Positions 36,906 to 48,600 of a stretch of DNA of 64,000 nt are shown piece after piece. The notes below the pieces were generated by a model. That model searched no databases, was not told the DNA's origin, and was given only the letters and a program-made list of their open reading frames with translations. Position 1 is the first letter of the stretch. Every line of letters starts with the position of its first letter. The stretch is from Viola odorata. Its lineage: Eukaryota > Streptophyta > Magnoliopsida > Malpighiales > Violaceae. The translations under genes and the position numbers were made by a program. Where the stretch lies: assembly GCA_963691705.1 (NCBI GenBank), contig OY829543.1:49952564-50016563 (forward strand). Direction: 5' to 3'.

Positions 36906-38680
36906 TAGGGCTGCCCATCGGTTTGCTACAACCGAATAACCGAAATTCCGAAACTGGAATTTCCCTTGTTCGGTTTCGAAATTTTGGTTTCGGTTTTTTC
37001 GGTTTCGGATAGCCAAAAATCGTACTTTTATATGGTTCGGTTTCGGTTGTTGGTAAGCACAAGTTTAGTTAACCGAACTTATGCTTACCCACTATATAAA
37101 GATTTTTTTTACTGAAATGCCATTATGCCCAATTGTCCTTTCCCTCATCCTCAAATCAGATCATCTCGTTCTCTAAAAACTTTCGTTCTCAGATCCTCTG
37201 GTTCTCCTCCACCACCCATTGCCTCCTCCACCACCACCACCCACCTCCTCCGCTCCTCAGATCCTCTACGCTCCTCCTCCTCCCCCCCACAAAAAGAGAT
37301 GCAAGTGCATATCCTCAATTAATACCACCGCAGGCACCACTGATCGCATCTTTCCGTCATCAATGCCTTTTCCAGTTAATTTAATTTTTCACAATCCTTA
37401 GATGAAGCAGCGATGCGACAATGGAAGTTGTTAGATATGATAATTCGTTGCTAAAGACGGTATCCAGAGGCAGGGGAGGAGTAACCGTGGCGGCGGCGGT
37501 GGGGAGGATGAGGTTACAAGTTTGGTTCATAAGGGTTTATTCCAGTTAGGGGTGAGCACGGATCGGCGGATCCGACCGATCCGACCCGATCCGATCCGAG
37601 CTCACCCATCCGACCCGATCCGACATGCTATCGGACAAGATTTCGGAGGAGGCTGTGGGAATCCAAACAGTTTCGGATTCCAAACAGTCGGATTGTCGAA
37701 ATCCGACAGATTCTGATATATGATACTCCCTCCGGTCATCCACCACACATATTTTAATTTCATCACAAAGCAACACAAATCCAATATATGTTTTGAAATT
37801 CAATTTCCCAAACCATTAATTTCCAATTCTCAAATCCGAAGGACTCCGAACCCGCTTGCTCGCTCTGCTGCAGTCTGCTCCTGGGCGTCTCTTGCTCCAC
37901 TGCGCTCCCCCATCGGAGTGAAAGAATTGGTAGTGAAATTGGGAAGATTGAGGTGTAGGGGTCGGATCTCGACTGGAGTTCGCTATCAAAATAAAAAACA
38001 ACGAGGACAACAACAACAACAAAAGAAAGGATTTGTGGGATTTTGATGACGAGATTGATTTTGGAGATTTGTAGTTTTGGATTTTGGGTTAGGTGAAAGG
38101 GAAAAGAAGAAGCGGTGACTATTAGGGAGAGAAAGAGGGAAGAGGGGAAGAGGATAGGGAAGAAGGAGAAGGAGATGGGTATTTTTGGGTCTTTAAGGGT
38201 CTTTTATATGGGCTTGGTCTTGCGCAATGTCTAGTGGAAATGTGCCGGTTCAATCTGAAAAAAATTCAAAAATTCAACCGAAACGATCCGATTCCGAACT
38301 TGTCGGATTGGAATCGGATTAGCTGACAAAAAATCCAAAAAAATCCGATCCGAAATTATCCGAATCCGAACTTATCCGATCCGAAATTCAAACGCTCACC
38401 CCTAGTTCCAGTATTTTGTTGTGGGATCTTTATGTTTGCATTTAAATGAGCATTTGTAAGCATTTCTGGTTTTCTGGTTATAAGAATGATGATGATTATG
38501 AAGTGGTTATGGCAAAATCAATGAAATTAAAAAAAAAAAAAAGTTTTGAAATTTCGAAAACTGAAATAATTTCGGTTTTTAAAAATTTCGATTCAGTTTC
38601 TTTTAGCAATTTCAGGGAGTTCAGTTAACCGAAATTCAAAATTTCGGATTTTAATTTCGGTTAACCGATGAACAATTCTA
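36906..38680. mobile_element. hAT-like MITE carrying a second nested element
   Basis: The ends TAGGGCTGCCCATCGGTT and (inverted) TAGAATTGTTCATCGGTT are related. The flanks are ACCATTGT (36898-36905) and ACCATTGA (38681-38688), seven of eight matching. Both subterminal regions are filled with TTTCGGTT/AACCGAAA words in opposite orientation. No transposase is present; the middle is C- and T-rich and broken by the element at 37547-38404. Confidence 0.75.
37547..38404. mobile_element. Nested hAT-like MITE, 858 bp
   Basis: TAGGGGTGAGCACGGATCGG at the left and the inverse of TAGGGGTGAGCGTTTGAATT at the right. The flanks are ATTCCAGT (37539-37546) and GTTCCAGT (38405-38412), seven of eight matching. 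The ends carry dense GGATCGG/CCGATCC words. A frame at 37720-38046 is not convincing as a gene. It is inserted inside the element 36906-38680 and is therefore younger. Confidence 0.8.
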
Positions 38681-38978
38681 ACCATTGACGATCCACATCT
38701 TTATGGGTCCGTAAAATCAACTCTAATTTCTCCCGCGAGACAATTAAATATAGGCAGTCTAAAATGTCGTTACTTCAATTTTTATTAAAAAACAAAAGAA
38801 AAAAGAAGAAGGAGAAATGCAAATATTGGATGGCATACAAATATTACGAAATCTCTAGAACATGGAAGAAAACACTCCCGCTTTTCATTTCTTCCACCTC
38901 ATCATGCAATCTATAGTGCCCAAAGCAGCTCGAACTTTCCTTGCTTTCAAAATCTTTCAACACTCTCTTTCAACAACC
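38681..38978. other. Intergenic, upstream of the heat shock gene
   Basis: AT-rich. GAACTTTC near 38929 is a further half-match to a heat shock element. No gene. Confidence 0.5.
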
Positions 38979-38993
38979 AGAATGTTCAAGAAC
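38979..38993 (+). promoter_or_regulatory. Perfect heat shock element
   Basis: The bases AGAATGTTCAAGAAC contain GAA, TTC and GAA units with two-base spacing, the trimer bound by heat shock factors. It lies about 22 bases before the TATA box and 130 before the ATG of the small heat shock gene. Confidence 0.85.
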
Positions 38994-39013
38994 CGAAAAC
39001 AAATAAATGCGCA

Positions 39014-39023
39014 TGTATATATG
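39014..39023 (+). promoter_or_regulatory. TATA box of the small heat shock gene
   Basis: TGTATATATG lies about 100 bases before the ATG and directly downstream of the heat shock element. Confidence 0.6.
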
Positions 39024-39124
39024 TGCATTCTCTACCACCAGTCTATCATCTCCAAGCAGAATATACAAATTGACAGAATACTCAAAACGCCACCTGACTG
39101 TTGCAATTTAGCAGTGAAAAGACG

Positions 39125-39736
39125 ATGAGGCGAATCTCTCTTCCCTTCTCTTTCTTGATGATGATCAGCATTCTTGGGTCAATACCCTCAAATGCATCAT
39201 CTCTCCTCCAATTTCTGGATCGTCCTGGCCCACGGAGTTTGCTCTCTGATCATTTCTGGGCAGACCCATTAAGGATTTTGGAGGAGATCCCAATCGGGTT
39301 AGAGTTAGACAGGGTCGATGACACTCATCTGCCACTTTCTCCGGCGAGAGTCGATTGGAAAGAGACAGGAGAAGGTCATGTGATGATGCTGGATGTGCCG
39401 GGGCTGAAGAAGGAAGAGGTGAAGATTGAGGTTGATCAGAACAGAGTATTACGAGTGAGCGGCGAGAGGAAGAGAGAGGAAGAGATGAAGAAAGATGGTG
39501 GTGATGAGCATTGGCACAGATTGGAGAGATCCTATGGGAAGTTCATCAGGCAGTTCAAGCTGCCAGACAATGTGGATTTGGATACTGTCAAGGCTAAGCT
39601 TGAGAATGGTGTCCTCACTCTCAAAATCTCCAAGCTTTCTGCTGACAAAATCAAAGGTTCTAAGCTTGTCACCATCTCTGACTCTGATGAACCAGCTGCG
39701 CCCGAGCTCAAAGCTGAGCTCAAGCAAGAGCTTTGA
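39125..39736 (+). CDS. ER-type small heat shock protein (about 22-23 kDa)
   Basis: A 203-residue intronless gene. The start is the ATG at 39125; upstream in-frame codons include no ATG. Residues 1-26 form a signal peptide ([21 protein letters not shown]). The alpha-crystallin domain covers about residues 77-175, with [27 protein letters not shown] in its first half and [14 protein letters not shown] near the end. The last four residues, KQEL, fit the ER-retention pattern. Such proteins hold unfolded secretory proteins in the ER lumen during heat. A perfect heat shock element upstream supports stress induction. The length and both signals agree with the ER class of plant sHSPs. Confidence 0.95.
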   Translation: MRRISLPFSFLMMISILGSIPSNASSLLQFLDRPGPRSLLSDHFWADPLRILEEIPIGLELDRVDDTHLPLSPARVDWKETGEGHVMMLDVPGLKKEEVKIEVDQNRVLRVSGERKREEEMKKDGGDEHWHRLERSYGKFIRQFKLPDNVDLDTVKAKLENGVLTLKISKLSADKIKGSKLVTISDSDEPAAPELKAELKQEL

Positions 39737-39740
39737 ACAT

Positions 39741-39741
39741 T

Positions 39742-39784
<43 letters not shown>
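39741..39784 (+). repeat. TA then TG microsatellite in the heat shock 3' UTR
   Basis: A (TA)n run (39741-39760) is followed by a (TG)n run (39761-39784), directly after the stop codon. It is likely length-variable. Confidence 0.9.
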
Positions 39785-40022
39785 TGTGGTTGTGGGTTTG
39801 TTTTGCTTAGCGGTTTCGTTCCAATCTTGTAATCTTTCTTGTCAAGAGCGTCGTTTCAAGAAATCTCATGCTTGAGCTTTAAACATTAATCTATGTATCT
39901 TTTCTCTTCATCTGCAGCAACACAATAGTGGAACTGTATTTATTTATCAGACGAAAAATAAGTAAATTCAAGAAAGGGAAATTGTAACAAGAAAACATTG
40001 ATACGACTCCAGAAGCTCAACC

Positions 40023-41579
40023 TCACAAAAAATCTAGCAGAGTTTCCAGTATCTTGAATATTTCCTCTGTCCGAGGATGTGTTTTGTCGACTGAGTAGAA
40101 TTGATGAACTTTGTTATCTACTTCAATCCAACTGCAACCTGGAGTTTTATAAGCATCGAGCTCCCTCAACATCCTCCTCACCCGGCGGGCATCATCCCAC
40201 TTACCCAACTCCCCATATAAATTTGCCAACATTGTACCATAGCCTCCATTACTAGGATCCATTTCAATCAGTTTTCTAACAGCAAACTCTGCTAAATCTG
40301 TGCGGCCATGTATTCTACATCCATTAAGCAGAGAACCCCACACAACCTCGTCTGGTGGGATATTCATTTCCCTCACAACTTCCAAGGCTTCTTCAAACCT
40401 TCCTGCTCGACCAAGAACATCTATCAAACACCCATAATGCTCAATCTCAGGCTCAATCCCATAATCCCGCGTCATAATCTCAAAGTAGAAACGACCTTTC
40501 TTAACCAATCCTCCATGGGTACAAGCATTTAACAAGCCAACAAAGGTAACCTTATCTGGTCGAACATCATTTCGACCTTGCATCTCCTCAAACACAGAAA
40601 CTGCCATCTCAGTTTCACCGTGAAGAGCTAAACAATTAATCATCGAATTCCACGCTGTCAAGCTCCTCTTTGGAATCATGTCAAAAACTGCCCTTGCCTC
40701 TTTTAAACTCCCACATTTCCCATACATGTCGACCAGAGCATTGGACACAAAGGGATCGTAACCAAAATCATTCCTATACACATAACCATGAATCCACTTC
40801 CCAAGCTGGAGCATCCCAGTGTGTCCACAAGCAGAGAGTACACACACAACCGTGACCTTATTAGGCCTGTTCGCCAAAGATTCCTGAACAACCATCTTTC
40901 TAAACAGTGCAATAGCCTCAGAAAACAACCCGTTTTGCGCACAGCCGGAAATAACAGAATTCCAAGATGGAACATCTCTGTCAGGCATCTCCTCAAAAAG
41001 TGAAACTGCTTCCCTGATCTCCCCAACCCTAGTATACCCAGAAATCATAGCAGTCCAGGAAACCACACTTCTGTCAGACATTTCATCAAACAGCTCCCTC
41101 GCAATAACAATCTCACTGCCAGACCTCGAGTACGAATCCACCAGAGCGGTTTGCACAACCGGGTACTGTCCAAACCCCGACTTCACTATCTGGGTATGCA
41201 CCAATTTGGTTGTTTCACATGATTTGAGGACGTGGGGGAAGATAAAGTGGTTTGGTGTGGGGTGGCCTCTGCGAAGCATACTGCGGTAAAAACTGAAAGC
41301 AGAGTGATGGTCAGGGAGAGAGGCGTAGGCAGTGACCATGGCGGTGTAAAGGAAGATGTTGGGGTAATGGAGATGGTCGAAAATGAAGCGAGCATAGGTA
41401 AGGTTGGAGAGGTTGAGGATGGCGAAGCGGACGATCTTGAAAGCATAGAATTGGGTTTGGGAGTGGCCCAGGACTGTGAGGAAAGATTGGAGTTGCTTGA
41501 GATGAATCAGGTGATTGGATTTGGAGAGGATTGCTAAGACATGTTGATTTAGATTTGGTGGATTCAAACGCAACTGCAT
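40023..41579 (-). CDS. PLS-class PPR protein with E domain (At1g33350 type)
   Basis: 518 residues without introns, as usual for this class. Alternating P, L and S repeats can be read, for example VSWTAMISGYTRVGEIREAV, PSWNSVISGCAQNGLFSEAI and TAWNSMINCLALHGETEMAV. The E region ends in TPGCSWIEVDNKVHQFYSVD and a short tail; no DYW deaminase follows. Members bind single RNA sites in mitochondria or plastids and support C-to-U editing, usually with a separate DYW partner. The N-terminus lacks a strong presequence, so the organelle is not clear. It is divergent from CLPX and convergent with the heat shock gene. Confidence 0.95.
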   Translation of the reverse strand: MQLRLNPPNLNQHVLAILSKSNHLIHLKQLQSFLTVLGHSQTQFYAFKIVRFAILNLSNLTYARFIFDHLHYPNIFLYTAMVTAYASLPDHHSAFSFYRSMLRRGHPTPNHFIFPHVLKSCETTKLVHTQIVKSGFGQYPVVQTALVDSYSRSGSEIVIARELFDEMSDRSVVSWTAMISGYTRVGEIREAVSLFEEMPDRDVPSWNSVISGCAQNGLFSEAIALFRKMVVQESLANRPNKVTVVCVLSACGHTGMLQLGKWIHGYVYRNDFGYDPFVSNALVDMYGKCGSLKEARAVFDMIPKRSLTAWNSMINCLALHGETEMAVSVFEEMQGRNDVRPDKVTFVGLLNACTHGGLVKKGRFYFEIMTRDYGIEPEIEHYGCLIDVLGRAGRFEEALEVVREMNIPPDEVVWGSLLNGCRIHGRTDLAEFAVRKLIEMDPSNGGYGTMLANLYGELGKWDDARRVRRMLRELDAYKTPGCSWIEVDNKVHQFYSVDKTHPRTEEIFKILETLLDFL

Positions 41580-42463
41580 GTTCTTCTTCTTTGATCTTTA
41601 ATAATGTAAGGGTTCCTTTCTCTTTTTTTTGTTGTTGTTGTAATTTGAACTTTTTCGTCTTCAACACACGCCTCCACCTTGATCCTTGGTAATTGCAGTG
41701 AATTAATAGCTGTGTCACTGCAAGTTTAAACCACGTCGTTTTGTTCCTTTTTTAAATTTTATTTTTAATTCAGCATGTTTCTAAACTTAATAAACTCGTA
41801 CTATTTTACCAAGTTAAATTTTATCATTTTAATTTTCTTTACGAGTTAGCTCGTTCAGAGAGATTAATAACTCGTATGAATTTACGAGTTAGACTCGAAA
41901 TTTTAACAATAGAGATTGCAACTGTAAGTACTATACTTGTAAATACCTAATTGAGTTTTTAGAATAATTTTGGTGATTCTATACATATATGTTAGAGATT
42001 TACGTTTCAAACTATTTTTTTTTCTTAAAATCATGATTTATAATAGTTATATGTTTTTCTTGGTTATATGTGTTTTATAATCTTTTAGAATTAGAATTTT
42101 AAAAAATAGGAGTAACTTGTAAAAAAATAGGAAATTTTCTTTATAAATAGAATTTTATTTTATTTGACATAAGAGATCAAACTTTTAAGTTGAATGAAGA
42201 AAAAAAAAACAAAGAAAAATAACAGAGATGAAGGTTATGTGGCGTAGGATCCTGGACTTCAGAGGTAAAAAAAAATTACTGGATAAGGTCAAACTGTCAA
42301 AAATTAGAAAAAAAAATACTCCCGGCAAACAAAATTATGAATTAAAAATTAAAATAAATTCGAGAAAAGGAGAGAGAAAAAAGAAACATTTCTTTTCCAT
42401 TTTTTTTCTCCTACAAGCACTCCCCACTTTATCTTCTTCCCCTCTCCTTCTTTCTCCGGTTCT

Positions 42464-42510
<47 letters not shown>

Positions 42511-42613
42511 ATATAAAAATATTAATAATCAATCACGCCACAAATCCCAAAATTTCTAATCTTTTCACGTCAATCGAAACGGAATCACCAGCACTCTTCC
42601 TCTTAGGTTTTCA
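41580..42613. other. Shared upstream region of the PPR gene and CLPX
   Basis: About 1 kb separates two head-to-head genes. It holds AT-rich DNA and a (CT)n tract at 42469-42506 in the probable CLPX leader. No other gene is seen. Confidence 0.6.
42469..42506 (+). repeat. CT microsatellite in the CLPX leader
   Basis: An uninterrupted CT repeat of about 19 units lies 107 bases before the ATG. CT tracts near transcription starts are common in plant housekeeping promoters. Confidence 0.9.
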
Positions 42614-45600
42614 ATGTGGAGATGGCCGAAGCTCAAGGACATGCCCCTTCCTCTCACTCTCTCCTCCCGAGCCTACCCCGAGCCGCCGCTGCCTCTGCGC
42701 TCCGCCGGCAGAAACTCCTCCTACCACCGATTCTTTCAAGTGGCGCGAATTTCCACGCATTTGAACTACCTCAACATCGGGTGTAACCGTCGGAGGGAGT
42801 CCTTGATTGGGATCCAAGAGCGGTACAAGTGGGGCCAAGGGAGTCGTGATGATCAAGATGTGCGCAAAATTAGGGCGGAGGCTAACTGCCCACGATGCTC
42901 TAAGCACATGAATGTTCTTTTCTCGAATCGGAACTTAGTTGGGAGTAATAGTAATACAAAGCTTGACCATACTCATCATAGTTGTAATGATGTTGATAGT
43001 AATAGTGTTAGTGGGAGCAATGGTTATCAGGCTGTTAATTTCTGTCCCAGTTGTAAATCTGCGTTCTTCTTTAAGCCTTTTAAGGTGGCACCTCTGCAGG
43101 GGAGTTTTGTAGAGATTGGAAAGGTGAGAAACACTACCAAGAATGGGAAAGAATTGAATAGCAGTAATGGTAATGGAGGGGCAGAATTGGAGGGTTGTGG
43201 GAGCAATGGAAGCAATGGGATTAATGGTAGGTCGAGGTCATCATTTTGGGAAACGCTAAGGTCGTACGGAGGGGATCCACCTGAGAATTGGCCTCCAGGG
43301 ATTCCTCCTCCGCCTGGCAATGGCAATGGCAACGGGAATGGGAATGGGAATGGGAATGGATTAGCTGTGCATACGCCACCAGGACCACCATTTGCGCCTG
43401 GAGTCAATGTGATTAGAGCGGCGGGGCCAGGTGGTGGAGGAGGAGGAAGTGGTGGTGCAAATGGAGGAGAAAGAAATGGTGGTGGATGGGGTGGGTCAAA
43501 TTTGGGGAAGGATTTTCCGACGCCGAAGGAGATATGCAAGGGTCTTGATGAGTTTGTTATTGGGCAAGATAGGGCTAAAAAGGTCTCTTCATTTACTTCT
43601 CTTTTACTTCTTGATTGATATTCTCTGGCAGTCTGGCTCAGTGTCAGCATTGAATTTCGTTTTTTCCATTACATGTGAACTGTAGTTTCTAAATTGATTG
43701 CATTGACTAGATTCATGGTGAAGGAAATTGGATCTTGACTTTTATCTGGCATTTAAATTTTATTAATCTTCGATTATCTTCTACCGGAAAGTTATTGTTC
43801 TGGTGCTTGTAATTTCCGCAGTGTGACCAATGTGCACAAACAATAATATATTCAAAATAATGTTGATGTGAATTAAAATTCACATGTGCTCATTTCACTT
43901 TATGCAGTCTCTTATTATCGAAAAAAACAAAACTTAACTGGTCCTAATGTGTTCTTAGTCCCCTAAGAGGTCTCATCTAGTACATCTTTATGCTACAGGT
44001 ACTCTCCGTGGCTGTCTACAATCACTATAAGAGGATTTATCATATATCCTTGAAGAAAGGGTTAGTTGCCAATTACTTTACTTTTTTTTGCTCATTCTGC
44101 AATTTCCACAATTGTCTGGTTCTATGATCCATGAATCGCATTATACTGTGTAGCAGTTTAGACATGTGATCTCAGCAGGTCAGCTGTTCTCATTTTAATC
44201 CCTCAATGTATGAAGCTGACATGATGCTTTATAAAACTAGGCCAGAAGCAGAACCAGGAACTTCAGAGGCTCTAGATGATGACGATAATGTGGAACTAGA
44301 AAAAAGCAATGTTCTTTTGATGGGTCCAACTGGCTCAGGTATGACTTTCACCCTTCTCTTACTCTTTTCTTTACCCAATGCATGCCCCGGGAAAGCAAGT
44401 GCTTACGATATTGTGACATACTTTAGCCTTGTTCTTCAGCTTGTGAAATTAGAATTCAGGTCTTCCGTACTGACTTGAATTTGAAATAGGGAAGACATTG
44501 CTTGCAAAAACGCTAGCACGCTTTGTGAATGTGCCATTTGTAATTGCTGATGCGACAACATTAACTCAGGCAAGTTTGTTTTTATTCACATCTTTGTATA
44601 GTTTAGTGGAGTACATGTTTCTAGCCTTGAGTATCCAACTGAAAACTCTAATTAAACTCAGTTTTCTTGTCAAATTGCTTTCCTCTTGCTGGCATTATTT
44701 TTGAGATCCCCTTGATTTTATTGAACCTTCATTGCAATAAAAAAAATTGGACTCCAGTTCAAATAAATATGGAACTTGCTGGAGTAAAAGTACAGGCTTT
44801 GTTGCTATTTTGATGGTTTTGATTTTCTGCTAAATCTGTTCCATTTTGACCTTATTTAACATTAAGTAACTGAAGGAAGTACCATCAACTTTTACAGGCT
44901 GGTTACGTTGGTGAAGACGTTGAATCAATATTGTACAAGTTACTGATGGTAAACTTCATATCTATTGTAATATGTGGTAGATACAGATGTCATTGCTGTC
45001 TTCTATCCTTGGCAACACATTTTTTATTGTTCATGTTCCTTGTAATTGAAACTGAGCATATTATCCATGTTAATATTATGTATTACTTATGGAACCAGGG
45101 TTAGAACTTAAATGTTGGAAATGATGGACTTTGATGCCAAATACATTGATCTGAAGTGCATAAATTTTTGCTTGAGTTAATGACAGTGTAGGTACTAGGT
45201 TCTGGCCAAAGTTTACAGATGTTAGTAATAAGCTAGGAGTCCTTTTGAAGGATTAGGGTTGCAAAAAAGAAATATTATTACCCATTCAAGGTTTGCTTCT
45301 CTTCTTTTTCTGCCATGACAAAAAAAAAGTCTATTAGCTAAAGAATTAGCAAGTAGCTAACCTATAGTTATTGACAGTGGTAATTGAGCATGTTCGCATC
45401 TACTCTTCCTTCTGTATAAACTTTTTAACTTTTTAGGTGCAATAGCCTTAATCGCTAGGGGTCTTCCAAAAATAAAGAATGGTAAGGATAGCTATATTTA
45501 CCTATTCTTACCTATTGTTAAATGTCATGAACTACTATTTATTTATATACTCTTGACTTGTACATCAAGTCATGAAAATTAACTAGACTCTGTTCATTCT

Positions 45601-48600
45601 CTAGTATGTTCAAATTGACTTGAAATATTGTTTAAGCATTTGCTGGAAAAACATAATGTTTGAGCATGCAGATCCACAACTGTATGTACTCACATGTAAT
45701 AGGCATGTGCACGTAGAGCAAATGTCTTCTACTTACAGAACTTTCTTCTTTTTCCTTGTACAAGTAAAATGACTCTTCCTTATGAATAGTATTTGTCAGT
45801 ATATTTGAGGAAATTTATCGCATGTTCTGTTGTAAGTAAAATACTGTAATGAATTCTTCCCTGAAAGAAAACTGTAAGCACTGAGTCTTCTACTTGTGTA
45901 TGCTTCTTTTACTTTTGAAAACATCAGAGTGCTAACTTGGTCATTCTTTTTTGGCATCTAGGCAGCTGACTTCAATGTTCAAGCAGCTCAACAAGGGATG
46001 GTGTACATTGATGAAGTTGATAAGATAACTAAGAAGGTTTTTTAACCTTTCCATCTAATGCTTAGGTAATTTTATCCGGAGGTGTTTTTTTGACCCAAAC
46101 TCTTAAATTCTGTAGTCATCTTGCAGGCGGAGAGCTTAAACATTAGCAGAGATGTTTCTGGTGAGGGTGTCCAGCAGGCGTTGTTAAAGATGCTGGAAGG
46201 AACCGTGAGTAAATCATTCTTTAATGCTTTTTCTGTATTTCTTAGCTTTTGGGACCTGTCTATTTCCATGTAACCCTTTTGGTATTTAGTACTGATCCGT
46301 CGGTGGTGATATGTGCTAAAAAGGTTTTCAAGTTTATATTTATTTTACCTGTCTGTTATTTTTTATTCTCAATCTTTCTGGAACTATTTTAGTTAAAAAA
46401 AGAAGTTTATATTAGTTCTTGGAATAGCTAGCTCGTGTTAGGATTTGTCTTAGCTTTATAGGAATACTTTATTTATATATTTAATTTAGGAAGTATCCCT
46501 TATTGTAATAATATTCCTGTTCAGTTATAGCTTTAGTATTAGTTTGAGTCTATAAATCCACGTCAATAGCTTTCTAGTTTCTTTGTTTGTGGGTGAGGCA
46601 ATAAGTCTGGTGCCAAGAATCATCATTTCTTCATTTCCAGCTATTATGTTCTGTTAAACAGAGTTTACTACTTGTAGGTGCTTTCAGTGCCCTAGAAAAG
46701 ACTCCATTATTATTGTTTTTTTGTTAGCTTAATTTGCACTCATCTTTCCCAATTGTCAAGCTAACAGAAACTGTTAATCCTACCTAATTCTGTTTTGTTT
46801 TTAACACTAACTGGAAACACAAAATGACATGCATTATTCTACTGTTCAGCTAAGTGTAGTTGAATAGGGTCCGTCATTCTTGTCCTATCATACATGGAAG
46901 TAGTGCTGCTGGGTATTGAATAGGGTCCATCATTCTTCCTTAAGTTTTATGCTTACTGAGGACATGGAGATCAGAAGACTGCTGTTTAAATGGACTGAAA
47001 CCTTGGATCTATGGATTGAACCGCTTAAGATTGAAATGTGATTCGAGATCTTGAGGGGATGGTACTTGAATGAATTTAATGATAGGATGCCTAAACCTAT
47101 TGGTAAGCTATGTATTTTAGGATAAGAAGGGAGGAAAGCATGAAGGAGATGGATGTACTATGTACCCCCTGGTCATCTATGACTTCCGGTTTTAAAGGAT
47201 TACCAATTGATGTGCTAATAAGAGAAATATCAAATGACCTTTTTATAATATTAAAATCTGATTCTAATTTTTGTTGGAACTTTTGCGGGAATAATGATGC
47301 TAATGTCCTGTATCTGGTGCAGAACAAGGGTGGGGTGTAAGGGATAGCATAGAACACCTAGGTTCTGCAGGGCCTAAACTAGATTACCTAATACTGACTG
47401 ATTGTGCTAGAAGCTTGAATAACACCAGGCCATTACGGTAAGGATGTGGAGAGGGAGTTGTGCTTTTTTTCCATAGTTTATTTGACAGAAAGAGTAGACA
47501 CAAGTGATATTTTGATCACAAAAGCTACATTCGATACCAAATACAACCTCTAAACTGTTTAAAATTGTAGTGACTTATGGAATTCACCTACCTTTTTTAT
47601 TAATAGCATGACTTCTTTTTCATTGAAGTTGGTTTCGAGAGTAACTAGTTTTAGTGAACTATTTCTGGTGCTATCTTTGCAAAGCCAAACAAGTGACACT
47701 GTAAAGTCCTTTTCATGAATTGAATACTGTTATGTTAGAAGAGGAGGAATTGGACTGAGGGACATTTTAAGATGGAATCAGATTTATTTTCTGGCCATGT
47801 GTTATAGATGATTTGGTTGCTGCTTTTCTATTCTTCTTTTTTTGGTCAAAGTTGCTGCTTTTCTTGGTAGGGAGTATTTGAGAGAATTTTGACTATATGT
47901 GGATGAAAAAAACTTTATAGGGAATCCATGCAGTTATTCGTTTCCCTAAACATTCTTCTATAGACTAGAGGCCAGGCTGAGACTGATAGTATAAAGATAA
48001 AATCAAGTCTGAATTAAAAGGGGAAAGAAAAGGGAATGCACTTGTCCTTATCCCTATAATTTTTTTTTGGATGCACTTGCATGGGTTTCTCTAATTCTTA
48101 CCTCTAATTTTGCCTGGTCGGATAGAATCTGTTCTTGTTGGAACAGGGAGCAATAAGATGAAGGGTTTTTCTTTATTCTCAGTCATGCACCTGTATCCTC
48201 GCTTTTCTATAAATTAGGTGCTCATTGTTGTCCTTAGGTTGCATGGTCCTCTTGCTTTCTAATAATTTTTTCGCTCATAAGAAAAATACATGTTTATATT
48301 AGTTTTTCAGTTCACCTCTTGGGGTTGGTGTTCTATAGTATAACTGTTACATGCCAAGCAGATCTGAAGAGAAGTGACAGTAGAGTTTTGTTGTTTTTTT
48401 GGTTTCCCAGATAGTGAATGTTCCAGAGAAGGGAGCAAGGAAGCATCCTAGGGGGGATAACATACAGGTATACACTTTCTATTATCCTTATGATGGTTCA
48501 ACTTTTGCTTAATTTGGTGCTCTCTCTCCCTCTCCCTCTGTGTGTGTCCTTGTACTTTGTTTTCAGATTGTAGTGTTTATATACAGGAATATATTATTGT

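Noticed and set aside
37731..37760. CTCCCTCCGGTCATCC, a Stowaway-like end inside the nested hAT-like element
   Set aside because: No opposite end or TA pair was found; at most a broken tip.
42228..42764. 178-codon frame overlapping the start of CLPX
   Set aside because: It reads the CT microsatellite and the CLPX presequence in another frame; CLPX explains the conserved part.
46434..46656. Possible solo LTR in CLPX intron 7 (TGTTAGGATTTG... to TGTTAAACA)
   Set aside because: The end is not a clean CA partner and the 5-bp flanks do not match.
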